A stretch of DNA of 64,000 bases from Paramacrobiotus metropolitanus. Lineage: Eukaryota > Tardigrada > Eutardigrada > Parachela > Macrobiotidae. This document shows positions 11,119-22,070 of this stretch, in pieces; the stretch's first letter is position 1; each line of letters begins with the position of its first letter. Made by a program: the position numbers and the translations under genes. The notes beneath the pieces are model-generated. The model saw nothing but the letters and a program-made list of their open reading frames with translations. It was not told the origin of the DNA and made no database searches. The DNA lies in NCBI RefSeq assembly GCF_019649055.1, contig NW_026570223.1, positions 682,001-746,000 on the forward strand, given 5' to 3'.

Positions 11119-11303
11119 AAAAAAATCTAAACTTCATCATTGCCGGACGCAGTGCCAAGTGTGGGTGCATACACTGCGAACAGCTATATATAGTACACGC
11201 TGACCATTGACCATCAAACCACTGAACAGACAGGACAGACCACAGCGCTCCACCCACCATCACCAGGTCCAATAATATGCAGATTATTGGCATAATCTTT
11301 CCC
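11119..11303 (-). repeat. split direct repeat A1
   Basis: The 5' terminal repeat of the element, beginning GGGAAAGATTATGCC on the minus strand. It matches A2 at 8654-8838. Confidence 0.8.
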
Positions 11304-11345
11304 GAAATCGAGCATGAGCGTCTGGAAGGTTAGGTTGGCATCGGT
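11304..11345 (-). pseudogene. MS4A-like relic, part upstream of the insertion
   Basis: GAGCATGAGCGTCTGGAAGG and GTTAGGTTGGCA align with M3 (AACATGAGCGCCTGAAAGGT, CAGGTTGGCA), encoding an ANLTFQ-like stretch on the minus strand. Similarity ends after this short piece. Confidence 0.6.
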
Positions 11346-11718
11346 GCTTTGTGTTGTGATCAAGCTACCAAGATCGATCATAACTACTCTGCACAAAACA
11401 ACTGCCGAGGAAGCGCGGCAAAATGCTTTTGTTACAGTTGTATGCGTATGTATGAAATCCTTTCGATTGCATCGGAATAAAACTTTGATATAACGGTGCC
11501 TCACCAATATCAGTTTTACCATCAATTTCTGTTTCCCCGTAACCGGTCACATAAGTTGACAGTCAACAATCAACCAATGGCTTAAAAGACATTTTGGAGA
11601 TTGAACCATAAAAAATTAGCCCTCTCAGACGTAAAATTCCAGTTGGTATCAACAAGATATAACAACTCGTAACAGAAAAGGAAGTCATTCCGTGACAAAA
11701 AGAAGCACCGTTAAACCA

Positions 11719-12500
11719 TCAGGCAGACCTTGTTCTGTTGGATGAGGGGCTGTCCCATGTCGATTCCCTGCTTTGTGGAGGCGCTGTCGGTCCAGCTGGT
11801 TGCGTCGGCACGAAGTACATGGGCTGACCTGCTTGATTGCAGACGAGAGCCTGTGCTCCAGGATAAACACCGGGTGGCGGAAAGACGATCTGCGCCACCT
11901 TCAATGTCTTGGGCATCTTGCACAGATTGATTCCCGCTGCGACCGTCTGTCCCACGTTGGCCAGAAACATGAGGATATGCAGACCAAACTGCACACAAAG
12001 TCCCAGAAAGGTACCTGACAGCGCGATCAACACCACCGAGGTCATGGCGCCCAGAATACTCATAACGGTACACGCAATCAGGAGAGCCCTTCGTGATGCT
12101 GGCGCAGTGTCCGTCGGCAGACGGGCACCGCCCACGATACCCAGAATCCCAGTGATGATGAAGAAGGTGCCCATGACGTAGAACACCGAACCGACGGCGC
12201 TGTACATTTTGGCTGGGTCGCTTAACAAAACGAAGAATCCTGCAGATCGCGATAGCATTTTAAGAACGTACAAGTTCCACCATGGCAACCATGACCAAAT
12301 AATTTACTTAACTTATGATTAGCTAATGCGCAGTGACAGACAGCACGCCAGAACCGTTATGCGCTAAGGTTACCTATGATGTCATTCAGGTTTAGCGCCA
12401 TTCCTACAACAATCTGTATGATGGCGAAGACCACCACCGGAATGCGGTTCCACAGGCGAGTGGCGTTAGGACTGGATGTCGGTGACGTTTGCCGATTCAT
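11719..12500 (-). CDS. MS4A/CD20-like four-pass membrane protein M1
   Basis: Exon 1 is 12374-12500 and exon 2 is 11719-12239, joined in phase 1, giving 215 residues. Exon 1 encodes a short N-terminus and TM1 (RIPVVVFAIIQIVVGMALN). Exon 2 encodes TM2 (GSVFYVMGTFFIITGILGI), TM3 (LLIACTVMSILGAM), TM4 (FGLHILMFLANVGQTVAAG) and a cytosolic tail with VFPPPGVYPGAQALVC and GQPMYFVPTQ. Paralogues M4, M5 and M6 end in GQPLIKQNN(V/I)YQ. In M1 that ending (GQPLIQQNKVCL) is present but out of frame, so a small indel near 11765-11780 has changed the last residues. The protein would sit in a cell membrane; partners are unknown. It may be a functional variant or an early pseudogene. Confidence 0.7.
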
Positions 12501-12758
12501 GATTGTCTAGCTGTGAAACAATACTGAAATAATCGGTTGGTGTTGCATAGAAAAACTCCTTCATTGCGTCAGCGAATCACTATTAAGCCAGGTTAACCGC
12601 CGCTAGGCGAGACGGTTAGACGGGTTTGGTAGTAGCTTACTGCATAGTTTTTACTAATAGCGGCAGGATTGCCCAGCTCTTTTACCGTGCAATACGAAAA
12701 AGAGCGCTGCGTTGAGCAAGCAAGTTAGAGACGTTTTACACTTCACGGTTTTCTTTTT

Positions 12759-13260
12759 GGTGACCACTCCGTACACACCCTTTCACACCCTTCCACTCCG
12801 TACACAACCATTCGGCACTACCTTTATCTGCGTGCACTAACTTTTATTTTTTTAATTTTTCACAGCAGAGTTATTTCTGGAACTGCAGAGTTTTTTCGTT
12901 AACAGCAGTTATTGCTGCATAATTCAAAGCATCATTGTCAGTTACAAAATCGAATTCCCGTGACAAAATTATTCTAGGCGCCCTTGTGCCGGTTTTTCTT
13001 CGCAGGGTTTGGACAGTGCCGCTTTCGAAAGAGTTTTCGACCCAGTTTCGTAGGTCTCTCCCTGTGTAAGAAGTTGCCGCAGGGTCTGGTAGTGCAATTT
13101 TGTAGGTAGCGCAGTTTAAAAGTTTAGTAGTGTAAGGTAGCGCGGATTGGTAGTGTACGGAGTGAATGGTAGTGTCAAAGGTTGTGCACGGAATGAAAGG
13201 TAGTGCAAAAGGTTGTGTACGGAGTGGAAGGGTGTGAAAGGGTGTGTACGGAGTGCTGAA
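12759..13260. mobile_element. foldback/MITE-like element with repetitive inverted ends
   Basis: The left end, GGTGACCACTCCGTACACAC then CCTTTCACACCCTTCCACTC, is mirrored on the right by GGAGTGGAAGGGTGTGAAAG and GGTGTGTACGGAGTGC. Each arm holds several degenerate units of the form CTCCGTACACAACC and CACTACC. No transposase is present. A third, partial end copy lies at 63719, so the family is dispersed. Confidence 0.65.
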
Positions 13261-14515
13261 AAAAGTGTAAAGTCCACAATGTACGTTTATGTACCCTATA
13301 AAAGACAGCAAGGTAATTCAAAGGAAGAGGATTGGGCAGGGTGCAAGAGCGCTAACAGAAAACATAAATTTCTTGAATGCCGTGAAATTATAGAAAGTAC
13401 GGTATGTATTGTACTTACCGTGGTGAATAAAAGTACAGGTAAATAAAAGTACAGATACGTGGCCCGAGACAGCAACAACTTACCATTAGCGACTGTGCCC
13501 CATCTCGTTAAATTGGACAGTACAAAAGTATAGATTTAGTCATAACATCAGTCATAAGTACAAACGGGCAAAAAATAAAGCAAGTACGTACTAAAAACGT
13601 AAAATTTAAAAATATACGAGAGACATACTGCACAGTATCGAGAATGTGTCGAGGTACGTGTTTATGCAACGTTGTCAATAGTGAAAACTTCGATATTTGG
13701 TTTTTATATGAGTTTGCTACCGTAGATCATTACACAGAACTACAAAATTATAGGCGTGTGTGCCACGGGAAATTACGAAATTAGAGAACGTTTACAACTC
13801 AAGAGCAGCGAGTTGGTTGATATCGTGATTAACCATAAATTCCTTGATTACTTGTTTCTTAAATTAAGTGCACTAATAAGGTTTATACAGTCATGTACTG
13901 TTTGACCGGTAAAAGTATACAGTCATGTACTGTTTGACCGGTAAATCGTATCCTGCAACGTACGATAACAAGAAGCGATGCGCTACTTTTCTCATCAGTA
14001 TTTCCCTTAACATGTTGTGTTTATCGTTTAACGTATAGTAATTTTTATCGTAATTTGTGCCAGTGCGATGCACGGTATTCGTTTAGCGGACAGAAGACCG
14101 CACAAATGACGCAGAATGAAATGCGGATAGCGCGGTGAACTTCAACTGCGTCTGTGGCCGGAGATGGAAATGCAGTCACGGTGGCTAAACTATAGAATCG
14201 TAATCGGGTACTGCTAATTTTCGAATACGGATAAAACTCTTGATTTTATGTTTTGGTAATTAGAACGTTTTTGCGTTTTGATATGCATATCCTGCATAAA
14301 AAATAATGATGATTTTGTTAAAATCAATGAACACCTTAAATATGGACTATGTTATCAGTTATGTGGTTTCGCCAGACTGTTTTTACGTGTTGTAAAGTAT
14401 TATTCATAGTCGCTAAAAATACACCCGCATATTGCACAGTAGAGTTATGTATGTACATAGTATTTGTGCGCTTACTCAAGTAACCTTGATTATGGTGTCG
14501 ACCTTGAAATGTTTA
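13261..14515. other. gene-free stretch
   Basis: No gene is recognised apart from the tandem duplication at 13881-13945. Open frames are short. Confidence 0.4.
13881..13945. repeat. 33-bp tandem duplication
   Basis: TATACAGTCATGTACTGTTT followed by GACCGGTAAA occurs twice, directly adjacent. Confidence 0.85.
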
Positions 14516-15090
14516 CAGTGTTCGTTAAACCCATTTTACATCGCAAATTTAGATGTTTAAATTTTGGCGGTAAAATCTGGTGCACTGCTTTCATCCATCG
14601 GCGGTAAGCCAGTATTTACTCGTACATTCACGCGCCATACTGATAAAAAGCAAGCAAATGGTTGACATTATTCTGGTACATGTGTTTACTGCTTCCTGGC
14701 TTCTCGATCTTTGGTTTCCGGTAAGAACTGGCCGGCACGATGCGGCATAGATGCCTTCAAAACGATAATGCCTCTAAAACCGCTGGCACTTTATCGGCAT
14801 CTCGTTGAAAATCCGGACATCAAAACGTAACCAAGCACATGAAAACAAGTTGAAACCAGCACTAGCTATTTCTCATATCACTGATATTATCGTTTTTTCC
14901 GCATAATTCCGTTTGTCAGGTTATATAAGCGTCATGTGTGGTACACTGTTGATCAAGCTATACTACTCTCTTGAAATGCTAACATAACTTTTTATTTCCG
15001 CCTCCTCTAGACTGAGAGTTAACATTAACGGCCTGGAAAATGCATATATATATGTATAAGCGGTGTGCAAAATTGAAGCTTCCATCAGTT
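14516..15090 (+). promoter_or_regulatory. promoter and conserved upstream block of secreted gene B
   Basis: TATATATATGTATAAG at about 15045-15060 lies 30 bp before TCAGTT at 15085-15090. The upstream region matches that of gene A (for example TTTATCGGCATCTCGTTGAA then AATCCGGACAT). Confidence 0.65.
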
Positions 15091-15171
15091 ATATAGTGTC
15101 CAATTCTACCTTGACCTTTTCTTGGAATCTTGTTATATTTTACAGTTCTTAACTTCCTTTCGCTTTCTACC

Positions 15172-16203
15172 ATGAAACTCGTTATCTTGGCTGTTTTGTT
15201 GGCTGTCGCTGCTACGAGCGGTAAGTGCCGGTAGCCAGCTGATCGACTGTTATTAGCAGTTATTCATTATCATAGATCCCTCAATTCATTTTCATGCTCT
15301 TGGCTTCAGTAGTCGGTGGACATAACCGAAGGCATCCAGAGTGCTGCAGCAAATGGAAACGCTACATTGTCCCGATTTCCCCGTCGGTGGCACCAACCAA
15401 ACCCACCACCAAGCCGTGGCAGTAAGTTGTTACTGTTTTCCCTAATGACGAAAGTTAATCTGACCTAACTTAGAAGTTTCTACATTAAGCCAAAAATTGC
15501 AATTTGCAATTTGCTCATATTTTTATGGAATTTTAATATTTTAGCCATCATAAACACTAAAATCTAATACCACAAAGGCAGCTCGTAGAGTCTCCCTTTA
15601 TAATAAATACTATTCCTAATAATGAAGATAACATAAATTACAATTTCTTGTAAACACATCAAGCTTTTGGTTTGCAAAAACTGTTGACTTGTAACCGGTT
15701 ACCGTTATCCCCGGCATTATTATAAGTAATTCCCTTTATGGATCACTAGGTACGCCGTCCGCGTGGGTCAGAGCCTGTTCATGACCTCGGTGCGCGCCTT
15801 CACTTCCTTCGCCAACCGCACCATCATCAGTCCGGGCGGCACCTACAACGAAGCCATCCAGGTGATGAGCTTGACGGAGCAGATCCTCAACGAAGCCGGC
15901 TGCACCTGGAACGACGTGCACGATGTAGTGGCGCTCATCACCGCCGGCCCCACCGACTACCCCGTCATCGACACCGCCATGAACGACTTCTGCGCCACCC
16001 ACGGCTGCTCCGGGGTAACTACATTGTGCTTTACCTTGATTGACTTCTTTTAATAAGCGGCTCTTCTTTTGTAACCGTAGTTCCCTTGGACTGGCCATCT
16101 GCGCACTTCTCCATCCTTCAGTGGTGGCGCCACCGTTGAATTCACCGTCCAGGCCAGCAACTGCGACTGGACCGGAGAGGATAACGAGTGCTCTTGCGAA
16201 TAA
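15172..16203 (+). CDS. secreted RidA/YjgF-like cysteine-rich protein, copy B
   Basis: Four exons, 15172-15220, 15310-15421, 15750-16014 and 16081-16203, encode 182 residues with the same intron phases as copy A. The signal peptide is MKLVILAVLLAVAATS and the mature N-terminus contains PECCSKWKRYIVPISPSVAP. Exon 3 (RidA-like core) differs from copy A at one base only, the last of the exon. Exons 1, 2 and 4 carry several differences and the introns are largely unalignable. Arg150, Glu162 and all eight mature cysteines are kept. Gene M2 lies immediately downstream in opposite orientation, mirroring gene A and the M3-like relic. Secretion is well supported; enzymatic function is not known. Confidence 0.75.
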
Positions 16204-16925
16204 TAATTCAAATCGCTAGTTTCTTGCTGGGTGTGAGCTGCATAATCTCCATCTCTGACACTCACTTTATGGGTGCATGCTTGCTAGTCAGTAGTCCTTA
16301 TTCGCTTATATTGAACTTTCTTGCTTAAAATGAGTGGTAAGTTATTGTCACTGTGAAAGCACTACCAAATGAACCGATTTCGCGAACTGATGCAAAGCAC
16401 GAGTACGGTATACTGTAATTCCCGTGAATGCAGTGAGTTGGCACTGTACAGTACAGTGTACTTAGTCCAGCGGACGAATCTACGTGTACTTGAAGTATAC
16501 ACATTTCGAACAAAGCATACTTACACAACTTGATTAAGGCAACAGTAGCTTAATTATACTAACCGCCATTAACAGCAGTCTGGTCTAGGAGTTTACAAGG
16601 TTCCACGATTTGCAATATGACTTCTTAATATGCACATTTGGCAACCCATCATACCTTCCAAAAACAGTAAAAGTAAGTAATTATTTCGCAGCTGTAGATA
16701 GGCTGACCGCATAATACGAATACACAATGCCGTGCACAGTATTATACATTCAGCAGTGCACTGCAGTATTGTTCAGTACATACTACCACTGGTACGAGTA
16801 CTACATGTTGTTGGAGATTTTAATTAGGCGGCGGGTCATAATTAACAAGTAAGTAGGGCGAAATCAGCTTTTCAGACATTCAGCAACAGTACTATAAAAC
16901 AGCGAGCGTGAACAGCAAAGGGGTT
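16204..16925. other. gene-free stretch between convergent genes B and M2
   Basis: AT-rich with short open frames only. It should hold the 3' ends of both transcripts; no clear terminator or RNA gene is seen. Confidence 0.4.
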
Positions 16926-17868
16926 CTACAAAACCGTTTGGCTTCGAAGTTTCCAGGAGTTGACACCGACGACAATGGCTTGCCCCAGGCCAGCGATAAA
17001 AACCAATACGTGGCATCCCAATCCCAGCCCCATCAAACCAAATCCCCGCTGCCAGTAGTCCGTGCATATATCTTCTTCCAACCACTGATCCAAGAAGTAC
17101 GTGCATGTATCAAAATCCGAACCGCCGCGGGAAAATGCTGCTACGTAAACACTGCGGACAATGATGGCACAAATGTTGACCAGCAGGGACAAAACACTCA
17201 CGACCAGCGCTGTTATGAAGAAACACTGGCGAAAACGGGGAGTTTGACTAACTCGCAGGCGTCCACCCATCGCAACGCCAAAGGCGCCGGTTATCATGGC
17301 AAATACACCAGCCCATGTTCCCGAAAACCACACACTGTGGAAGCCGGCACGATAGGTTGGAAGGATGCTAGATTCTGCATTAGAAAATATGGAACTAGAA
17401 AGACCGTTTTTGGTTGCTAGTATCTTATACGTGGTAACGGGTTTAACTACTCGTAGGAATACTCTGCCTACTCAGTACGACTGTACGAGTATAGTTTCTC
17501 GAATGATATTAGTAATTGTGATTGTTTTACATGTTGCTTATGTTCTGAACTATTTTATTTCTTCTACAACAGCGTCGGCAACTGTGGCTAACTGACATAA
17601 TAAAATACTTTCCGCGTAAGGCCCTGTATATGTTAACGCATCATTGGTTTACTTGTATGTTCATTTTCACAGCGACCCAAGAAGAACCGAAGAAAAAATA
17701 TACTAATCGAAGAGAACGTCTGCAGTACATACCGACGCTGTCTTCAATAATAATCAATCCGCATCCGCAAATCAACTGTAGTATCCCAAATGCTAAGAGA
17801 GGACGTAAACAGTATAAACGAGAGGCTGGAGCGGCAGGAACCGACGTACCATACAGACCAGCAAGCAT
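16926..17868 (-). CDS. MS4A/CD20-like four-pass membrane protein M2
   Basis: Exon 1 is 17733-17868 and exon 2 is 16926-17374, joined in phase 1, giving 194 residues. The acceptor TTTTCTAATGCAG is strong. Exon 1 carries TM1 (PLLAFGILQLICGCGLIII). Exon 2 begins ESSILPTYRAGFHSVW and carries TM2 (FAMITGAFGVAMG), TM3 (ITALVVSVLSLLVNICAIIV) and TM4 (GLGCHVLVFIAGLGQAIVVG). Between TM3 and TM4 is a long extracellular loop with two cysteines (DTCTYFLDQW, DICTDYW). The tail stops soon after the conserved GVNSWKLR, so it lacks the proline-rich C-terminus of M3. M2 and M3 form a subgroup distinct from M1, M4, M5 and M6. Function is unknown. Confidence 0.7.
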
Positions 17869-17899
17869 GCTGTACAGAAAACTTCAAACTTTATAAGGC

Positions 17900-19090
17900 G
17901 GCCGTGTTGGGGCAATGTGCGCTGTTATCCCAGTACACCAAAATGTAATTTCTTGAGGAAAAAATGCATTTCCAGCGTACTTACACCTACCTACGAAAAC
18001 TAAAGTAAGTATTGTATCGTCGAATAACAGATACAGACTGATAAATTATGTGCACTGTAACTGGAGACAAACACGGCACAAAAACAATGGTTCTCACAAG
18101 TGTTACACTGTACATTATTATGTACACGATACCGATATATATTTTAACGTCACCAGCAAATTTTCGGTTACTTACCAGTCGTTGGACCTTACAGAAAGCA
18201 CTTGGCAATGCAAACAGTAGGTGATAAGGTTATCGATAACAATATTTGCACTTTATAACGTGCGCTACATGTGCACTTTAGCACCTTATAGCTAGCGTGA
18301 ATAAATATAATTATCGTATATCTGACTCATTTAATAAGCATAACATATTAAGTATCTATTGCGTAAAACAGTAGCATTATGCAACAATTGCATGACTACT
18401 GCACTGCATGCAACTTGCATGCAGTGTGTCCCAAACCGAAATGTCACATGTAATATACATCATGTATGTTCAACGTCCGTATGTCCCGCGGCGCAATGTC
18501 TTTGTCTTCCGCAAAAAGTCGCGAATCGAATCTGAGTGCGGAGAAATGTCACTCTTATTTGTCCGGTGCGACGAAAAGTGCAAGGCAATAATGTATACAG
18601 GTGGAGTTCGTATTTGTTGCTTCCTTTCGTCATGCTAACGATGGCACTTCATTTACAGAAATTGGTAATATACACAGGTTCTCACAGCCACAGGCAAGCC
18701 TGCGCTGCACAGCGACGTAATGCAACCAAAACCTCCGAAACCGATAATTTCTAATAAATCTTCTGTTTATGAAAGGTCGAATATGAAGCACAAAACAAAT
18801 ATGACCTACAAGGGGAATAATCTTGAAAGGGCATCAAGACGAGATTACTGATGACGAGGACTTGTACTCTGTAGTATTGAGTCCAGTGGTGTTAATCGAC
18901 TGATTGCTCGATGCATTTGCTGATCGCTCGATCGTGTGCTGACCGATCGCGAGGCTGAAGTTACGCGCGACAGTAGCTCGTCGAGTACAGTCGATCCGAG
19001 GTGAGATATCCGTACTGCAACACCTTCCTGTTTTAAAAGCGCAGCATCCTGACAATGTGAAACAATACATGTACAAATTGCTTCTGCTTC
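17900..19090. other. gene-free stretch
   Basis: Only short open frames without domains. A perfect 12-bp palindrome GTTATCGATAAC lies near 18227. Confidence 0.4.
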
Positions 19091-19092
19091 AT

Positions 19093-19265
19093 TTACAAAT
19101 TACCGATGCCCGGTTATGCAAACCGGTTGCCGTTGGAATGGCTGGAACCATGCTGGTGCAGCGCTAGCCATAATGATGCGGTTCAAATGGTGTAATAAAA
19201 TCTTACCTGTTAAATAAAAGTACGTGGCGCTGTTCTACGACCTCTTGACCATGATCACTTACACG
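19093..19265 (-). pseudogene. MS4A-like exon 1 relic (M3 type) with upstream flank
   Basis: CCGATGCCCGGTTATGCA and the following 60 bases align with exon 1 of M3 (CCGATGCCCTGTTATGCAGG). The flank with GTTCTACGACC near 19230 also matches the flank of M3 near 20670. The frame is broken and the downstream exon is absent. Confidence 0.55.
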
Positions 19266-19712
19266 CCAAAAGTTCCATTGTACCGCACCATAATTTAAAA
19301 AGGCTTCGTCATTAATTTTTCAGATTTCGAAGTTGGTATACGTGGGCTCGGCATTTTTATTCGACTCAGAAAAAACGGCTTGCAGCAACAAGGATAAAAT
19401 GTCGGCTGCGTAAAGCTATCAGCAATTATTTTATGTAATGTCTAATGTACTACTGTACAACAGAAGGATCCCGTAGCATATCATGTGCGAAAAAGCTGAT
19501 CATGTGATTTTCTTCAACATCTGTAGCGCTTCAGAAGCAATCCGTAAACAGATATAGTAGTAATTATGAAATAATTCAAAAGTGAGAACCACATTACTAG
19601 ACCGATTGGCTACAAAATATAACTATGTAGTATGTACTGTATATGAATTACAATTTGCATCATATACTCCAGTAAAACTAATTATTTATAGCTATATCAA
19701 GCCATCCCGTTT

Positions 19713-20579
19713 TTAAGCTTTTTGAGATGGTGCTTGTTCGGCACTCGTAGGTGCTGGTTGAGCAGCGGCGCTATACATAGGCGGTGGACCCATGAAAACC
19801 GGCTGCTGGCCAGCAATAACGTACGCCGGTTGTTGTCCCGGCACGACCGGAAGTGAATTAAACGTAATCGGTTGTGTTGCAGGATAATACCCCGGCTGCG
19901 TGAAGACCACTTGTGTGACGGTGGCATTACAACGCAACTTGCACATATTGATACCGGCCGAAATAGACTGTCCCAGGCTGAAGATGAACATGAGCGCCTG
20001 AAAGGTCAGGTTGGCACTCAGGAATCCGTAGCCTTTCGACCAATAATTGTAGCACAGATAGGCATCCTGGTAATAGCCTTCGGAGCCGTACGGGCGATGA
20101 TAGCACCAGTTGAAATCGAAACCGCCAGCGTTGAAAATAATTAGGAAGACCATATAAACGATCGCCATGCTGATGGCCCACAGCGACGCCAGGATGCTCA
20201 GTACCATGGAGGTGATTAGCAGACATTTTCGCGAGCTTGGTAGCGTGCCAACCGGCAAGTATCGTCCAGCGGCGATCCCGAAGGAGGCGGCGATGATGTA
20301 GAAGACACCCAGGTAGAATCCCGAACCAGCACCGTTATATACGATCGCTCGATAGGGTGGAACAATGCAGAACGCTGTTAATTAAGGGAATTTGTTTTTG
20401 TCGTATACAGAGCAATTGGGATGCGTCTGTGTAAATAACCAGTACTTACAGACAATGTCGCTGATGATCATGGCGACGCCAAATATCAACTGGAGGATAC
20501 CGAAGGTTAGCACCGATGCCCTGTTATGCAGGTTGGTTGCCGGTGGATTCACCGGCATCATGCCGTACGGTGCAGCCAT
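19713..20579 (-). CDS. MS4A/CD20-like four-pass membrane protein M3 with long Pro/Gln-rich tail
   Basis: Exon 1 is 20450-20579 and exon 2 is 19713-20374, phase 1, giving 263 residues. TM1 (VLTFGILQLIFGVAMIISDI) is in exon 1. Exon 2 starts SFCIVPPYRAIVY and carries TM2 (FYLGVFYIIAASFGIAAG), TM3 (ITSMVLSILASLWAISMAIV) and TM4 (FQALMFIFSLGQSISAG). The extracellular loop holds CYHRPYG and LCYNYW. The cytosolic tail of about 75 residues is rich in Pro, Gln and Ala (VVPGQQPAYVIAGQQPVF). Two relics in the window (8290-11345 and 19093-19265) are dead copies of this subtype, and 56246-56319 is a third exon-1 scrap. Likely a plasma membrane protein; function not recognised. Confidence 0.75.
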
Positions 20580-21246
20580 ACTTCGAAGTAGCCATCGTGA
20601 TGCAGTACTACTTTACAGTAGTATAAAATTATTCGTGTTAAAAAATAAAACCTTTAATCAAAACAACGCAGCGATGTTCTACGACCGCTTGATCTTTAAT
20701 TACACGCTTACAGTTACGTTGCAGTGATTTAAACGCTGTACAGTTCCGCTTTATCACTTTTATGCGACCGAACTCTTTCTATAAATTTGTGGTAAACCTT
20801 ATCACTGCGTGCATTGTCACCTGTGTTGTTATCAAGCTGGCAATGTTCGTAATCATACACTGCTGATAAAATTAATGCGGCTATAATGTCCTTACACGCG
20901 AAGTATGAAATCATTGTGATAATTGTTATCAATGTAAAATTCGCATTAGGATGCACCACCAGTACTGATTTTGTCATTAATTTTGTGTTACCGGCCACTC
21001 GGGCAGTAGCCAACTAAACCAGCCTATCAACAAACTAACAGTCAAACGAAGTACCTAAATAAGAAAAATGCAGAGATTCAACGATCCCTGACCATGGCGT
21101 TAATTATCCCTGGAGAGAGGGAACAAAATAACAATTATACAAGTGCAGTTCGTATTCATATGAATAAGCTACAGCAACTCATAACAAAAAAAGGAAACAA
21201 TTCCGGGACAAATGATAACCAGAACTGAAAATTCACACAGGCCGTT

Positions 21247-22070
21247 TTAAGCCTTCTGGTAGACATTGTTCTGCTTGATCAGCGGCTGTCCCACATCGGT
21301 TCCCTGCTGCTGCTGCGGGGGTGCTGTCGGCCCAGTGGACTGCGTCGGCAGGAAGTACACGGGTTGGCCGTCGGGATCGCAGATGAGTGCCTGCGCTCCG
21401 GGGTAAGTCCCGGGGGACGGGAAGACAATCTGCGCCACCTTCAGGGTCTTGGCCCGCTTGGGCATCTTGCACAGATTGATCACCGCAACGACCGCCTGTC
21501 CGACGTTGGCCTGAAACATGAGGATATGCAGACCGAACTGCACACACAATCCCAGATCCACAACCGACAGAATGATCAACACCACCGAGCCAATGGCCCC
21601 CAGGATGCTCATAACGGCACAGGCAATCAGGAGGGCCCGGCGGGATGAGGGCGGCGTGTCCGCCGGCAGACGCGCACCGCCCTTGATGCCCAGGATCCCG
21701 GTGATGACGAAGAAGGTGCCCATGACGAAGAACACCGAGCCGACAGTGCTGTACAGCTTGGCGGCATACTCTCTATCCAGATAGCGTGAGTTGCGGAAGT
21801 AGATAAATCCTGCAAATCATATCCCAGCAGTGGAACACGTCAAGGACTATAACTGAACGTCGACACCGTCCTCTCATCCAGTAACCATCATTATTGTCAT
21901 AGAATTGATTTACGCCTTAGACTTTTATTAGAGTTATACATACCGATAATGTCGTTCAGGTTAAGCGCCATTCCGACAACAAGCTGGATGATCCCGAAAA
22001 CCAACACGGGGACGCGGTTCCACAGCCGAGTGACATTAAGACTGGATGGCGCGGCGGTTTCCTGCTTCAT
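21247..22070 (-). CDS. MS4A/CD20-like four-pass membrane protein M4
   Basis: Exon 1 is 21944-22070 and exon 2 is 21247-21809, phase 1, giving 229 residues. TM1 is RVPVLVFGIIQLVVGMALNL. Exon 2 gives TM2 (GSVFFVMGTFFVITGILGIK), TM3 (LLIACAVMSILGAIGSVVLI) and TM4 (FGLHILMFQANVGQAVVAV). The tail contains NLCKMPK, VFPSPGTYPGAQALIC, GQPVYFLPTQ and the subgroup ending GTDVGQPLIKQNNVYQ. The frame is intact over its whole length. The closest relatives in the window are M1, M5 and M6. The extracellular loop between TM3 and TM4 is very short, unlike M2 and M3. Confidence 0.75.

Larger units (their letters stand above)
8545..11303 (-). mobile_element. tyrosine-recombinase (PAT/Ngaro-type) retrotransposon with split direct repeats, internally deleted
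   Basis: Read on the minus strand the order is A1 (11303-11119), gag-like frame, B1 (8945-8839), A2 (8838-8654), B2 (8650-8545). A1 matches A2 over about 185 bp and B1 matches B2 over about 106 bp with one mismatch seen. The A1-ORF-B1-A2-B2 arrangement is the known split-direct-repeat structure of PAT, Ngaro and related DIRS-order elements. Only about 2.2 kb lies between A1 and B1, so reverse transcriptase, RNase H and tyrosine recombinase are missing. The element sits precisely inside an MS4A-like relic, with no evident target-site duplication, as expected for this order. Confidence 0.75.

Noticed and set aside
12871-13311. 146-codon minus-strand frame
   Set aside because: It is a translation of the foldback element's repeat units.
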